Positions 9,232 through 17,982 of a stretch of DNA of 64,000 nt are shown in pieces (positions within the stretch are counted from its first letter, which is position 1; every line of letters begins with the position of its first letter). This stretch comes from JBEVJK01 sp963791325 (GTDB lineage: Bacteria; Pseudomonadota; Alphaproteobacteria; Rhizobiales; Rhizobiaceae), in assembly GCA_963791325.1 (NCBI GenBank), contig CAWBRU010000003.1, forward strand, positions 186,001 to 250,000, read 5' to 3'. The translations under genes and the position numbers were made by a program. Below the pieces are notes generated by a model. It made no database searches. It worked only from the letters and a program-made list of their open reading frames with translations, and had not been told where the DNA came from.

Positions 9232-9316
9232 GCCCAGGTGGCGGAATTGGTAGACGCGCAGGTTTCAGGTACCTGTGCCGCGAGGCGTGGAGGTTCGAGT
9301 CCTCTTCTGGGCACCA
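9232..9316 (+). tRNA. tRNA-Leu (anticodon CAG)
   Basis: An 85-base cloverleaf beginning GCCCAGG and ending with the paired CTGGGC, discriminator A-type end and encoded CCA. The anticodon stem CAGGT / ACCTG encloses the loop TTCAGGT, giving CAG. A long variable arm typical of tRNA-Leu follows, then the TTCGAGT T-loop. The GG-GAATTGGTAGAC D-loop is the usual one for leucine tRNAs. Confidence 0.97.
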
Positions 9317-9549
9317 TTCCCCGGCGGTTGCTTCTTGCCCGCCTTATCAGCACCATCAGTACATTCAGTTGCTGATCTGCGCCCCCATTGCGCCGCTCTG
9401 TTCCCGGCTTCAGGTCATTTCCTAACATTTGGTTACCTCGTGTCGCGCAACGTGTGCCGCTGCCGTGGAACCGCCCCCCGAGGGTCACATTTGCCGCCCC
9501 ATTCCCTCCCTAACCGCTGCCGATCCCCAACAGATCGGAGCTTTCCTGA

Positions 9550-9897
9550 ATGCAGAAGACATTGCTTGTGCTTGCGCTTGTGGCCGCTTCCAGTTCCTTC
9601 CTGGCTCCAGGCAGCGCTTCAGCCCAATGTGGCCGCGCCTCCTGGTACGCCCTCACCTCCAAGACCGCCTCAGGCGAACGCATGAACCCTTCGGCAATGA
9701 CGGCAGCTCACCGCTCGCTGCCCTTCGGAACCAAGCTCAAGGTCACCAACACCAACAACGGCAAGGCCGTGGTCGTACGTATCAACGACCGCGGACCGTT
9801 CATCCGCGGCCGCGTGCTCGACCTGTCCAAGGCGGCCGCGCGCCAGCTCGGCTTCGTCGATTCCGGACACACCGCCGTGTGCATGGCGCGCGTCTAG
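9550..9897 (+). CDS. RlpA-like septal/peptidoglycan double-psi beta-barrel protein
   Basis: A 115-residue exported protein with a signal peptide (about residues 1-25, ending ASAQ) followed by a single double-psi beta-barrel domain. Diagnostic segments are CGRASWYALTSKTASGE, LPFGTKLKVTN, VVRINDRGPFIRGRVLDLS and AARQLGF. RlpA-type proteins bind or cleave glycan strands of peptidoglycan; the catalytic Asp of the DRGPF motif is present. No SPOR domain is seen, so it is a minimal version. It lies alone downstream of tRNA-Leu. Confidence 0.88.
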   Translation: MQKTLLVLALVAASSSFLAPGSASAQCGRASWYALTSKTASGERMNPSAMTAAHRSLPFGTKLKVTNTNNGKAVVVRINDRGPFIRGRVLDLSKAAARQLGFVDSGHTAVCMARV

Positions 9898-9965
9898 AAT
9901 TTCAGGAGGAGTCGAAACCGGTTGTCCGTTCGCAACTGCGGCACAACAAAGACTGGAGCGGGCCG

Positions 9966-10331
9966 TCAGCCCGCCCCTGTCTCTTGAGTGAGCATGATCT
10001 CCGGGCAAATGCCGGCTGCATTTGTCGCGAGGGAAAACCGGCGTCCGGTTTTCCGGATCACGCTTTCGGCGATCCCGACGACGGCTTCGTAGAGATCGAG
10101 GATTGCCTCGGACCCCTGGGGCTTCGCCTGGCCCTGTTTGCGCAGCCGGACGATCGCGCGGATGGCCGAGGCGTCGAACCCGTTGGCCTCGGCCTCGTAA
10201 AAGACGTCGTTGATGCTCGCGCCGATCCCCCGCCTTTGCTCTTCGAGGCGCTCGATCCGCTCAACGATCGTGCGAAGCTGGCCGGCGGTTGCGTTCGACG
10301 CGGGTTGAGCCTCCGCAAGCAGACTGTTCAT
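9966..10331 (-). CDS. GapR family DNA-binding protein (DUF2312) with altered C-terminus
   Basis: GapR proteins are small alphaproteobacterial nucleoid proteins that clamp overtwisted DNA and stimulate topoisomerases. Residues 15-90 carry the family core: QLRTIVERIERLEEQR, then INDVFYEAEANGFDASAIR and AIVRLRKQ. Known members are about 85-95 residues long; this one has 121. The extra tail (from about residue 90) is encoded largely by a dispersed palindromic repeat at 10032-10054, so the original stop was probably lost when the repeat was inserted. The gene is divergent from the XRE regulator across about 150 bases that hold an operator-like palindrome. Confidence 0.85.
   Translation of the reverse strand: MNSLLAEAQPASNATAGQLRTIVERIERLEEQRRGIGASINDVFYEAEANGFDASAIRAIVRLRKQGQAKPQGSEAILDLYEAVVGIAESVIRKTGRRFSLATNAAGICPEIMLTQETGAG
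10032..10054. repeat. palindromic repeat inside the 3' end of the gapR-like gene
   Basis: Perfect inverted repeat GGAAAACCGG / CCGGTTTTCC with the spacer CGT. It resembles the palindromic core of the intergenic repeat at 5738-5777 and is read as coding sequence in the tail of the GapR-like protein. Confidence 0.6.
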
Positions 10332-10425
10332 TGTCGATGTTTCTCCATGACGCGGTTGATCTCGGACGCCGACGGTTTGAGGAATGGCCGGCGCTGTCTA
10401 AGATACACAAGCGTGTGGCGTGTCA

Positions 10426-10439
10426 CAAGAGATCTTGTT
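10426..10439. promoter_or_regulatory. operator-like palindrome upstream of XRE regulator
   Basis: ACAAG-AGAT-CTTGT has perfect 5-bp arms with a 4-base centre. It lies 46 bases before the regulator ATG. The same arms recur at 11255-11270 just after the gene, so this is a plausible autoregulatory site of the encoded XRE protein. Binding is inferred. Confidence 0.5.
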
Positions 10440-10484
10440 ATCACTTGGCGATGAGTCACACGTCTGCTTGTTGCGCGCTCTGTG

Positions 10485-11240
10485 ATGGATGAATCCGGCA
10501 TGCCCGAAAACGATGAATCACCCGGAGGGGATGGCAGCGCGGGCCTCGACAGCGTCGGCATGCGCGTCAGACAGGAGCGCGAGCGGGCCGGACTTTCTCA
10601 GGCGAAGCTGGCGCGCATGGTCGGCACGTCCCAGCAGGCAATCGCGGACCTCGAAACACGAAAGGACGCCGGCTCGAAACACCTCATCGCCATCGCTGGC
10701 GCGCTCGGCGTAGCGCCCGAATATCTGTATCTCGGAAGGCTTCGCGATCGAAAAATGCCGCCTCTTCAGGGGCGGCCGAGAGCTGCGAGATCCGCGGATC
10801 CGGCACCGATCATCGGAACGGCCGCAGTCGGCGTCTGGAGAGAGGCGCAGATCCAACCTTTTCCCACCGACGAGGCAGACGGAACGATCCCTTGTCTCCC
10901 CACCCGCGTCCATGAAGGACGCAGACAATATGGATTGCGCGTCGAAGGGGAGAGCATGAACCGGGTGGTGAGGTCGGGCGAGTATGTCGCGGTGGTGCTG
11001 ACCGGTGACGGGGCGCTTCCTGCGGCAAGCAATGTTGTTCTGGTCGAGCGACGGCGGGGCGGCATGTACGAATATACGCTCAAGCGGCTGCTGAGGCCCG
11101 GCGAAGAGGGTTTTGTTCTCAAGGCGGAGAGCGACGATCCGAGATACACCACAATGATCGTCGGCCACGATGGAATCGCGCAGGATGGGGTTGCCATTAA
11201 GATCATCGGCGTGGCGGTGGGAAAATATGCGCCGCTCTGA
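10485..11240 (+). CDS. XRE-family transcriptional regulator with S24 (LexA-like) domain
   Basis: A 251-residue regulator. Residues about 25-85 form an XRE helix-turn-helix (VRQERERAGLSQAKLARMV, then SQQAIADLETRK). The C-terminal half is an S24 peptidase-like domain: GLRVEGESMNRVVRSGEYV contains the nucleophile serine, and TLKRLL supplies the candidate catalytic lysine. This is the CI/LexA-like repressor architecture; self-cleavage is possible but no clear Ala-Gly cleavage site is seen. The codon before the ATG is GTG (10482), an alternative start. Matching palindromes flank the gene. It is convergent with the RND pump genes. Confidence 0.85.
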   Translation: MDESGMPENDESPGGDGSAGLDSVGMRVRQERERAGLSQAKLARMVGTSQQAIADLETRKDAGSKHLIAIAGALGVAPEYLYLGRLRDRKMPPLQGRPRAARSADPAPIIGTAAVGVWREAQIQPFPTDEADGTIPCLPTRVHEGRRQYGLRVEGESMNRVVRSGEYVAVVLTGDGALPAASNVVLVERRRGGMYEYTLKRLLRPGEEGFVLKAESDDPRYTTMIVGHDGIAQDGVAIKIIGVAVGKYAPL

Positions 11241-11249
11241 TTAAGCGGC
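11231..11249 (+). terminator. hairpin at the end of the XRE gene
   Basis: GCCGCT / AGCGGC with a 7-base loop spans the stop codon of the regulator gene. There is no T run, so terminator function is tentative. Confidence 0.3.
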
Positions 11250-11254
11250 GTCAT

Positions 11255-11270
11255 AACAAGTGATCTTGTT
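11255..11270. promoter_or_regulatory. second operator-like palindrome downstream of XRE regulator
   Basis: AACAAG-TGAT-CTTGTT has perfect 6-bp arms and shares its arms and spacing with the site at 10426-10439. It lies between the convergent ends of the regulator and RND genes. It could be a second binding site or part of a bidirectional transcript end. Confidence 0.4.
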
Positions 11271-11308
11271 GGCCTGCCTGTTTCGGCCGGCCGGCTCGAT
11301 TTGCGGCG

Positions 11309-14300
11309 TCACTCCGCCGGAATCTCCTCGGCCGCCAACGAGGTCTTGCGGCGCACCGGCACCAGCGTGCGCAGCGTCACGTAGAACACCGGCGTCAGCA
11401 CCAGGCCGACCAGCGTGACGCCGAGCATGCCGGAGAACACGGCCGTACCCAGCGACTGACGCATCTCCGCGCCCGGCCCTTCGGCGATCATCAGCGGCAC
11501 CACGCCGAGGATGAAGGCAAAAGCGGTCATCAGGATCGGGCGGAGCCTGAGCCGGCAGGCCTCGACGGCCGCCTCGACCGGCGACAGACCTCGATCCTGG
11601 CCCTGGCGGGCAAACTCCACGATCAGAATAGCGTTCTTGGCCGCCAGGCCGACCAGCACGATCAAGCCGATCTGCACCAGGATGTTGTTGTCGAGGCCGC
11701 GCAAATGCACGCCGACCAGCGCAGCGAGCACGCCGAGCGGCACGATGAGCACGATGGCGAAAGGCAGCACCCAGCTCTCATATTGAGCCGCCAGCGCAAG
11801 GAACACGAACAGTACCGACAGACCGAAGATCAGCACGGCGGTGTTGCCGGTCTGCCGCTCCTGATAGGCGAGGTCGGTCCACTCATAGGAGGTGCCGTCG
11901 GGCAGCAATTGGGCCGCCAGGGTCTCCATCTTCTTCAGCGCCTCGCCCGTCGAAACGCCCGGCGCAGCGTTGCCCTGCAGCGGCACCGACACGTACATAT
12001 TGTAGCGCTGCACCAGCGAGGGTCCGGTCGAATCCTGGATCTCGACCAGCGTTCCGAGCGGCACCAGCTGCCCGCTCAGCGAGCGCACCTTGAGCTTCAA
12101 TATATCGTCACGGTCCAGCCGGAACGCCTGGTCGGCTTGGGCGCGAACCTGGTAGACGCGGCCGAAAGCGTTGAAGTCGTTGACATAGGCGGTGCCGAGA
12201 TTGATCGACAAGGTCTCGAAGATGGCCGGGATCGCGACATTGAGCATGCGCGCTTTGTCCCGATCGATGGCCAGGAAGAATTGCGGACTGTTGGCCGAGA
12301 AGGTGGTGAACACCCCGGTCAGGCCCGGCGTCTGGTTGGCCTTGCCGGCCATTTCATAGGCCAGCGCCAGGATCTTGCGCACATCGGCGCTGTTGCGCTC
12401 CTGCAGCTGGATCTTGAAGCCGCCGGAATTGCCGATGCCGCGCACCGGCGGCGGCGGCAGAGCGATGATGAAGGCCTCGCGGATGCTTTGCAGGCTGCCG
12501 AACAGATTGCCGATGATCTTTTGGCCCGACAGACCCTCCTTGAGTCGGCTGTCGAAATCGTTGAACGGGGCAAAGATCACGCCGGCATTGCTGGCATTGG
12601 TGAAGGTTGCGCCAGAGAAGCCGGCAAACGCCACGGCATCGTGCACGCCCGGGGTCTTGCGGATGATGTCCGAAGCGCGCTGGATGACCGCATCGGTGCG
12701 CTCCAAGGAAGCGCCTTCCGGAAGCTGGACGACGACGATCGCGTAGCCTTGGTCCATCGCGGGAATGAAGCCGCGCGGCACGCTCACCAGCATGAAATAG
12801 GTGGCATAGATGAGCGCCGCGAAGATCGCGAGCATGATGCCGCGCGTCGCCCAGGACCCGACCAGCAGCCGCACCAGGCGGCCGTAATATTCCGACAGGC
12901 GCTCGAAGCCGCGATTGAAGCCGTCGGCCATACGGCGGCCGTAGCGAGCGACGACGTTGCGCGGCGCGGCGCCCGCTTCGTGGTGCGGCTTCATCAGCAG
13001 CGCCGCCAGTGCCGGCGACAGGGTCAGCGAGTTGAATGCCGAGATCGCGGTTGAGACGGCGATGGTGATGGCAAATTGCAGGTAGAACTGGCCGCTGATG
13101 CCGGGGATGAAGGCGGTCGGCACGAACACCGCGATCAGCACCAGCGAGATCGCCAACACCGCAGTGCCGACCTCGTCCATGGTGCGGTGCGCGGCCGGAT
13201 TCGGATCAAGCCCGTTGGCGACATTGCGCTCGACGTTCTCGACCACGACGATGGCGTCGTCGACGACGATGCCGATCGCCAGGACCAGGCCGAACAAGGT
13301 CAGCATGTTGAGGGAGAAGCCGAAGGCGTAGAGCACCGCCAGCGTGCCAATCAGCGACACGGGGATGGCCACGATCGGCACGATCGCCATGCGCCAGCTC
13401 TGCAGGAACACGATGATGACGATGACGACGAGCACCATCGCCTCGAGGATGGTCTTATAGACCTCGTTGATCGATTTCTGGATGAACTCGGTCGGATTGT
13501 AGACGATCTGATAGGCCAGACCCTTGGGAAAGTCCTTGGCGAGCTCGGTCATCTTGGCCTGGATCTCGGCCGCCGACGCCAGCGCATTGGTGCCCGGCCG
13601 CTGAAAGATGCCGAGCGCGACGGCCGGCTTGCCGTTCAGGTAGGAATTGGTGACGTAGTCCTTGGCGCCGAGCTCGATGCGGGCAACGTCCTGAAGGGTG
13701 ATCAGCCGGCCGTCGTCGGTCGACTTGACGATGACATAGCGGAAATCGCGCGCGTCCTCGAAGCGGCCCTGGGTGGTCACCGTATATTCGAAGGCATTGC
13801 CGGCATTCATCGGTGGCGCACCGATCGCGCCGCCCGACACCTGAACGTTCTGATCGCGCAGCGACTGCACGATATCGCCGGCGGTCATGCCGTAGGCCGA
13901 CAGCTTTTGCGGGTCGAGCCAGATGCGCAGCGAATATTCGCGCTCGCCGAAGATGATCAGATTGCCAACGCCGTCGAGGCGAAGCAGCACGTCGCGGACG
14001 CGCGAGCGGGCATAGTTGGAGACGTAGAGCTGGTCATAGGTGTCGTCCGGCGACAGCATATGAATGACCATCATCAGGTCGGGCGAACTCTTGGCGGTGG
14101 TGATGCCCAGCCGGCGCACCTCCTCCGGCAGCCGCGGCTCGGCGATCGCCACGCGGTTCTGGACCAGCACCTGCGCCTGATCGAGGTCGGTGCCGAGCTT
14201 GAAGGTGATGGTCAGCGACATTGAGCCGTCGCTGGAAGAATAGGAGGACATATAAAGCATGTCCTCGACGCCGTTGATTTCCTGCTCGAGCGGCGTCGCG

Positions 14301-14488
14301 ACGGTAGCCGCCACTGTCTCGGCATCCGCGCCGGGATACTGGGTGGTCACGACGATGGTCGGCGGCGCGATCTCCGGATATTGGGCGATCGGCAGCTGGG
14401 TGTAGGCGATGGCGCCGACGATCAGCAGAACGATCGAGACGACCGAGGCGAAGATCGGCCGGTCGACGAAGAAATGCGAAAACCGCAT
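11309..14488 (-). CDS. RND multidrug efflux transporter, inner-membrane subunit (AcrB/MexB type)
   Basis: A 1059-residue hydrophobe/amphiphile efflux pump subunit that uses the proton gradient to expel drugs from periplasm and membrane. The N-terminus FVDRPIFASVVSIVLLIVGAIAY is the standard first helix. Motif GIVVDDAIVVVENVER in the middle contains the proton-relay aspartates, and the C-terminal half has GLAAKNAILIVEFA. The duplicated 12-helix plan and large periplasmic loops are visible. The start overlaps the adaptor stop (TGATG), so the pair forms an operon. No outer-membrane TolC-type gene lies nearby, so a chromosomal TolC elsewhere is presumably used. Confidence 0.95.
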   Translation of the reverse strand: MRFSHFFVDRPIFASVVSIVLLIVGAIAYTQLPIAQYPEIAPPTIVVTTQYPGADAETVAATVATPLEQEINGVEDMLYMSSYSSSDGSMSLTITFKLGTDLDQAQVLVQNRVAIAEPRLPEEVRRLGITTAKSSPDLMMVIHMLSPDDTYDQLYVSNYARSRVRDVLLRLDGVGNLIIFGEREYSLRIWLDPQKLSAYGMTAGDIVQSLRDQNVQVSGGAIGAPPMNAGNAFEYTVTTQGRFEDARDFRYVIVKSTDDGRLITLQDVARIELGAKDYVTNSYLNGKPAVALGIFQRPGTNALASAAEIQAKMTELAKDFPKGLAYQIVYNPTEFIQKSINEVYKTILEAMVLVVIVIIVFLQSWRMAIVPIVAIPVSLIGTLAVLYAFGFSLNMLTLFGLVLAIGIVVDDAIVVVENVERNVANGLDPNPAAHRTMDEVGTAVLAISLVLIAVFVPTAFIPGISGQFYLQFAITIAVSTAISAFNSLTLSPALAALLMKPHHEAGAAPRNVVARYGRRMADGFNRGFERLSEYYGRLVRLLVGSWATRGIMLAIFAALIYATYFMLVSVPRGFIPAMDQGYAIVVVQLPEGASLERTDAVIQRASDIIRKTPGVHDAVAFAGFSGATFTNASNAGVIFAPFNDFDSRLKEGLSGQKIIGNLFGSLQSIREAFIIALPPPPVRGIGNSGGFKIQLQERNSADVRKILALAYEMAGKANQTPGLTGVFTTFSANSPQFFLAIDRDKARMLNVAIPAIFETLSINLGTAYVNDFNAFGRVYQVRAQADQAFRLDRDDILKLKVRSLSGQLVPLGTLVEIQDSTGPSLVQRYNMYVSVPLQGNAAPGVSTGEALKKMETLAAQLLPDGTSYEWTDLAYQERQTGNTAVLIFGLSVLFVFLALAAQYESWVLPFAIVLIVPLGVLAALVGVHLRGLDNNILVQIGLIVLVGLAAKNAILIVEFARQGQDRGLSPVEAAVEACRLRLRPILMTAFAFILGVVPLMIAEGPGAEMRQSLGTAVFSGMLGVTLVGLVLTPVFYVTLRTLVPVRRKTSLAAEEIPAE

Positions 14489-15717
14489 CAGTCGAGCCCT
14501 GCGGCTTCCGCCTTCGGCGGCAGCGTCGTCATCTCGACCTTGGCCTTGACGCCGGGCCGGACGCGGACCAGGCCGTTGATGACCAGCGTCTCGTCGCCCT
14601 TCAGACCATCGCGGATCACCCGATAGCCGTCGAGCTTGGGCCCGGTGCGCACCGGCTTGGCAGAGATCGTGCCATCGTCGGCGGCGACATAGACGATGCG
14701 CCGGTTCTGGTCGGAGCCGACCGCCTCGTCGGGCACCAGGATGCCGCGATGAGGCAGCGAGCCGGGCACGTTGATACGGCCGAACATGCCTGGCTGCAGC
14801 ACGCCGTCCTTGTTGTCGAAGCGGGCCCGCACCCGCATCGTGCCGGTACCGTTGTCGAGCCGATTCTCGGCGAAGTTCAGCTTGCCTTTGAATTCGGCCT
14901 CCTGGCGGTCGGCGACCCGGACCGAAACCTCCAGATTGTCGCCGCCCTCCTGCAGGGCGCCGCCGCGCTGGCGCGCGTCGCGGGCGTAGGAGAAATAGGA
15001 GCGCTCGTCGATGTCGAAATAAAAGTCGATCGGATCCCAGGCAACGATCGTCGTGAGCAGCGTGGAATCGGACTGGACGAGGTTGCCCACCGAGATCAGA
15101 TGGCGGCCGATGCGCCCGTCGAGCGGTGCTCTGATCTCGGTGAACTCGAGATTGAGGCTGGCGGTGCGCTGATTGGCGGTAGCGCCTTGCACCTGCGCTT
15201 CGGCAGCAGGATTCTCGCGGCGTCGGTCATCGAGCACGGAAGTGGCCAGATTGCCGGATTTGGACAGCGCCTCGGCACGCGTGAGCTGGGTCTTGGTGAA
15301 TTCGAGCAGGCTGGTGGCGACGTCGAGCTGCGACTTGGCGGCATCGAACGCGGCTTGATAGGGGCGCCGGTCGATGGTGAACAGCAGGTCGCCCTTCTTG
15401 ACGATGGCGCCATCCTTGAAATGGATCTGATCCAGATAGCCGCTGACACGGGAGCGGATCGCCACTTCGTCGACCGCGTCGAAGCGCCCGACGAACTCGT
15501 CGTCTTCGACGATCTCGCGCACCACCGGCTTTGCCCCGGTGACGACCGGCAATTCCTGAGCCTGCTGAGCACGGGCGGCCGGCGCGGGATTGAAGAGGCT
15601 CGCGGCGCCGACGGCCAGCAACAGTGCCGCAACGCGCGCGATCGGCATTGGGCCGGCTCTTCTGGCTCGGGGCGCGCGCTTTGCCCGGGTGGCCGTCTCG
15701 TCCATGGTTTCCCTCAT
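14488..15717 (-). CDS. RND efflux periplasmic adaptor subunit (membrane fusion protein)
   Basis: A 409-residue adaptor linking the RND pump to an outer-membrane channel. A basic N-terminus and hydrophobic segment (about residues 24-50, ending AARAQ) form the export signal. The lipoyl/barrel-sandwich halves are at about 85-115 (YLDQIHFKDGAIVKKGDLLF) and 190-215 (EIRAPLDGRIGRHLISVGN), with an alpha-helical hairpin between and a beta-barrel plus membrane-proximal domain to the C-terminus. It is the first gene of the two-gene operon. An in-frame ATG four codons downstream is also a possible start. Confidence 0.93.
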   Translation of the reverse strand: MRETMDETATRAKRAPRARRAGPMPIARVAALLLAVGAASLFNPAPAARAQQAQELPVVTGAKPVVREIVEDDEFVGRFDAVDEVAIRSRVSGYLDQIHFKDGAIVKKGDLLFTIDRRPYQAAFDAAKSQLDVATSLLEFTKTQLTRAEALSKSGNLATSVLDDRRRENPAAEAQVQGATANQRTASLNLEFTEIRAPLDGRIGRHLISVGNLVQSDSTLLTTIVAWDPIDFYFDIDERSYFSYARDARQRGGALQEGGDNLEVSVRVADRQEAEFKGKLNFAENRLDNGTGTMRVRARFDNKDGVLQPGMFGRINVPGSLPHRGILVPDEAVGSDQNRRIVYVAADDGTISAKPVRTGPKLDGYRVIRDGLKGDETLVINGLVRVRPGVKAKVEMTTLPPKAEAAGLD

Positions 15718-16048
15718 TTGGAGTCGAAGGTCCTCGAAGCTGATCCGAGCGCCAGCCCGGAACCGTGGCAGGGCTGCCGGCTCCGGGCGATCATTTTCGA
15801 ATTGCCGCTAAAAGTCTACCTTGGAATTCAGCAAGAAGTCTCCTGCCCTCCCGGCCAGGTGCCGCACAATGCTGACATTTGAGATGGCTTTTGCCTCGCC
15901 GGTGGCGTCCTTGGAATGGCATTGCCGCAGAACGGGCCGACAACCGCCAGGCATGCTCGCGCCGCCCAAATTTCGCGCGCCGCGTTCTCGAACTTGCTGC
16001 CATTTTCGCTATGATGACCGCCAGATGCAAAGGACGGGAGAGACTGCA

Positions 16049-16708
16049 ATGGGCATCCGACTCAACGACACAGCGCCGGACTTCACGGCCGAGACAACCA
16101 AGGGGACCATCCACTTCCACGACTGGATCGGCGACGGCTACGCCGTCCTGTTCAGCCACCCGAAGAACTTCACGCCGGTGTGCACGACCGAGCTCGGCGC
16201 CATGGCCGGGCTGGCCAGCGAATTCGAGAAGCGAAACGCCAAGATCATCGGCATCTCGGTCGACCCGGTCGAAAGCCATCAGAAGTGGAAGGACGACATC
16301 AAGACCGCCACCGGCCACTCGGTCGACTATCCGCTGATCGGCGACCGCGAGCTCAAGGTGGCCAAGCTTTACGACATGCTGCCGGGCGATGCCGGGGACA
16401 GCTCCGAAGGCCGCACGCCGGCCGACAATGCCACCGTCCGCTCGGTGTTTGTCGTCGGGCCGGACAAGAAGGTGAAGCTCACCTTGACCTACCCCATGAC
16501 CACCGGCCGCAACTTCGACGAGATCTTGCGGGCGCTGGATTCCATCCAGCTGACCGCCAAGCACAAGGTGGCCACGCCGGCCAACTGGAAGCAGGGCGAG
16601 GACGTGATCCTCACCGCGGCGGTCTCGGACGAAGAGGGCACGCAGAAGTTCGGCGGCTTCGAGCGCGTCCTGCCGTATCTGCGCAAGACCAAGCAGCCTA
16701 AGGACTGA
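16049..16708 (+). CDS. peroxiredoxin, 1-Cys (Prx6) type
   Basis: A cytosolic thiol peroxidase that reduces hydrogen and alkyl peroxides. The peroxidatic cysteine is Cys45 in FTPVCTTEL; no resolving cysteine occurs later, which fits the 1-Cys Prx6 class. The C-terminal Prx6 signature region (VATPANWKQGEDVILTAAV) and the 219-residue length agree. The ATG at 16049 is chosen over upstream in-frame starts because GGGAGAG precedes it at a suitable distance and homologues begin with MGIRLND-type sequence. Confidence 0.93.
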   Translation: MGIRLNDTAPDFTAETTKGTIHFHDWIGDGYAVLFSHPKNFTPVCTTELGAMAGLASEFEKRNAKIIGISVDPVESHQKWKDDIKTATGHSVDYPLIGDRELKVAKLYDMLPGDAGDSSEGRTPADNATVRSVFVVGPDKKVKLTLTYPMTTGRNFDEILRALDSIQLTAKHKVATPANWKQGEDVILTAAVSDEEGTQKFGGFERVLPYLRKTKQPKD

Positions 16709-16770
16709 TTTCGGGGGGCCGGCGGCGGCATCTGTCGTGCGCTGCCGGTGCGAACACCGGCCGCTCGAGG

Positions 16771-17982
16771 CTAAACCTCGATCGTCGCCAGCCTGGCGGC
16801 GATCAGCGCCGCCAGCCGCTCAGCCACCTCGACCTTGGTCAGTTCCGGCCAGGTCTCGACTCCGCTTTTGCCGATGATCGCCACCCGGTTCTTGTCGGCC
16901 CCCATCACCCCCTGGCTGACATCGTTGGCGACGATCAAGTCGGCTCCCTTGCGGGCCAACTTGGCCTCGGCATTGCTGAGCAGCGCTTCGGTCTCGGCGG
17001 CGAAGCCGATCACCAGAAAGGGCCGGCGCGGCCCGTGGCCGACCCGGGCCAGGATATCCGGGTTCTCGACCAGTTTGAGCTCCGGGGGGATGCTGCCTCC
17101 CGCCTTCTTCAGCTTGGCGCCGGCCTGCTGCTCGGTGCGCCAATCGGCGACTGCAGCGACCATGACGGCGGCGTCGGCGGGCAGGGCCTCGCTCACCGCC
17201 GCCTCCATCTCGCGCGCCGTCTCGACGTGAACGGTGTCGACACCTGCGGGGTCGGGCAGCGCCACCGGCCCCGAGATCAGCCGGACGTCGGCGCCCAGCC
17301 TGGCGAGTGCCGCGGCGATCGCGTGGCCCTGCTTGCCCGACGACCGGTTGGCGATGTAGCGCACCGGGTCGATCGGCTCATGAGTCGGGCCGGAGGTGAC
17401 GATGATGCGGCGGCCGGCGAGCGGGCCCTGCGCCGGCGACAGCATCGCCTCGACCGCGGCGACAATCTCGAGCGGCTCGGCCATGCGGCCCTCGCCGGTT
17501 TCGTTGCGCTCCGCCATTTCGCCGGTTCCCGGGCCGACGAAGCCGACCCCGTCGGCCTCCAGCACGGCCCGGTTGCGACGTGTCGCGGCATGCGCCCACA
17601 TCCGCGGGTTCATCGCCGGCGCCATCAACACCGGCTTGTCGGACGCCAGCAGCACGGCCGAGGCCAGATCGTCGGCGAGCCCATGGGCGAGCTTGGCCAT
17701 CAGGTCGGCGGTGGCCGGCGCGACGACCACCAGGTCGGCCTCGCGGGAAAGCCGGATGTGCCCGACATCGTGCTCCTGGCTGCGGTCGAACAGCGCCGTG
17801 AACACCTGGTCGGCCGCCACCGTGCCGACCGAAAGCGGGGTGACGAAATGGGCGGCAGCCTCGGTCATCACGCAGCGCACGGAGAAGCCGCGTTCGCGCA
17901 AGCGGCGGATCAGGTCCAGGCTCTTATAGGCGGCAATGCCGCCGCCGATGACGAGCAGGATGCGCTTGCCGGCCTGGGTCAT
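16771..17982 (-). CDS. coaBC: bifunctional phosphopantothenoylcysteine decarboxylase / phosphopantothenate-cysteine ligase
   Basis: CoaBC (Dfp) carries out two steps of coenzyme A synthesis: CTP-dependent joining of cysteine to phosphopantothenate, then FMN-dependent decarboxylation. The N-terminal flavoprotein domain (about residues 1-180) has VIGGGIAAYKSLDLIRRL and the PAMNPRMW substrate motif. The C-terminal synthetase domain starts near 187 with IIVTSGPTHEPIDPVRYI and the SSGKQGHAIA dimer motif. The ATG at 17982 overlaps the vapC stop by one base (TGATG). The gene is thus downstream of, and coupled to, a toxin gene. Confidence 0.95.
   Translation of the reverse strand: MTQAGKRILLVIGGGIAAYKSLDLIRRLRERGFSVRCVMTEAAAHFVTPLSVGTVAADQVFTALFDRSQEHDVGHIRLSREADLVVVAPATADLMAKLAHGLADDLASAVLLASDKPVLMAPAMNPRMWAHAATRRNRAVLEADGVGFVGPGTGEMAERNETGEGRMAEPLEIVAAVEAMLSPAQGPLAGRRIIVTSGPTHEPIDPVRYIANRSSGKQGHAIAAALARLGADVRLISGPVALPDPAGVDTVHVETAREMEAAVSEALPADAAVMVAAVADWRTEQQAGAKLKKAGGSIPPELKLVENPDILARVGHGPRRPFLVIGFAAETEALLSNAEAKLARKGADLIVANDVSQGVMGADKNRVAIIGKSGVETWPELTKVEVAERLAALIAARLATIEV

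Noticed and set aside
9213..9488. Minus-strand ORF across tRNA-Leu (…RRGLEPPRLAAQVPETCASTN…)
   Set aside because: It is the antisense translation of the tRNA, a well-known false protein.
11705..14224. Long plus-strand ORFs (449 and 382 codons)
   Set aside because: Antisense to the RND pump gene; Gln/His/Arg/Asp-rich shadow frames.
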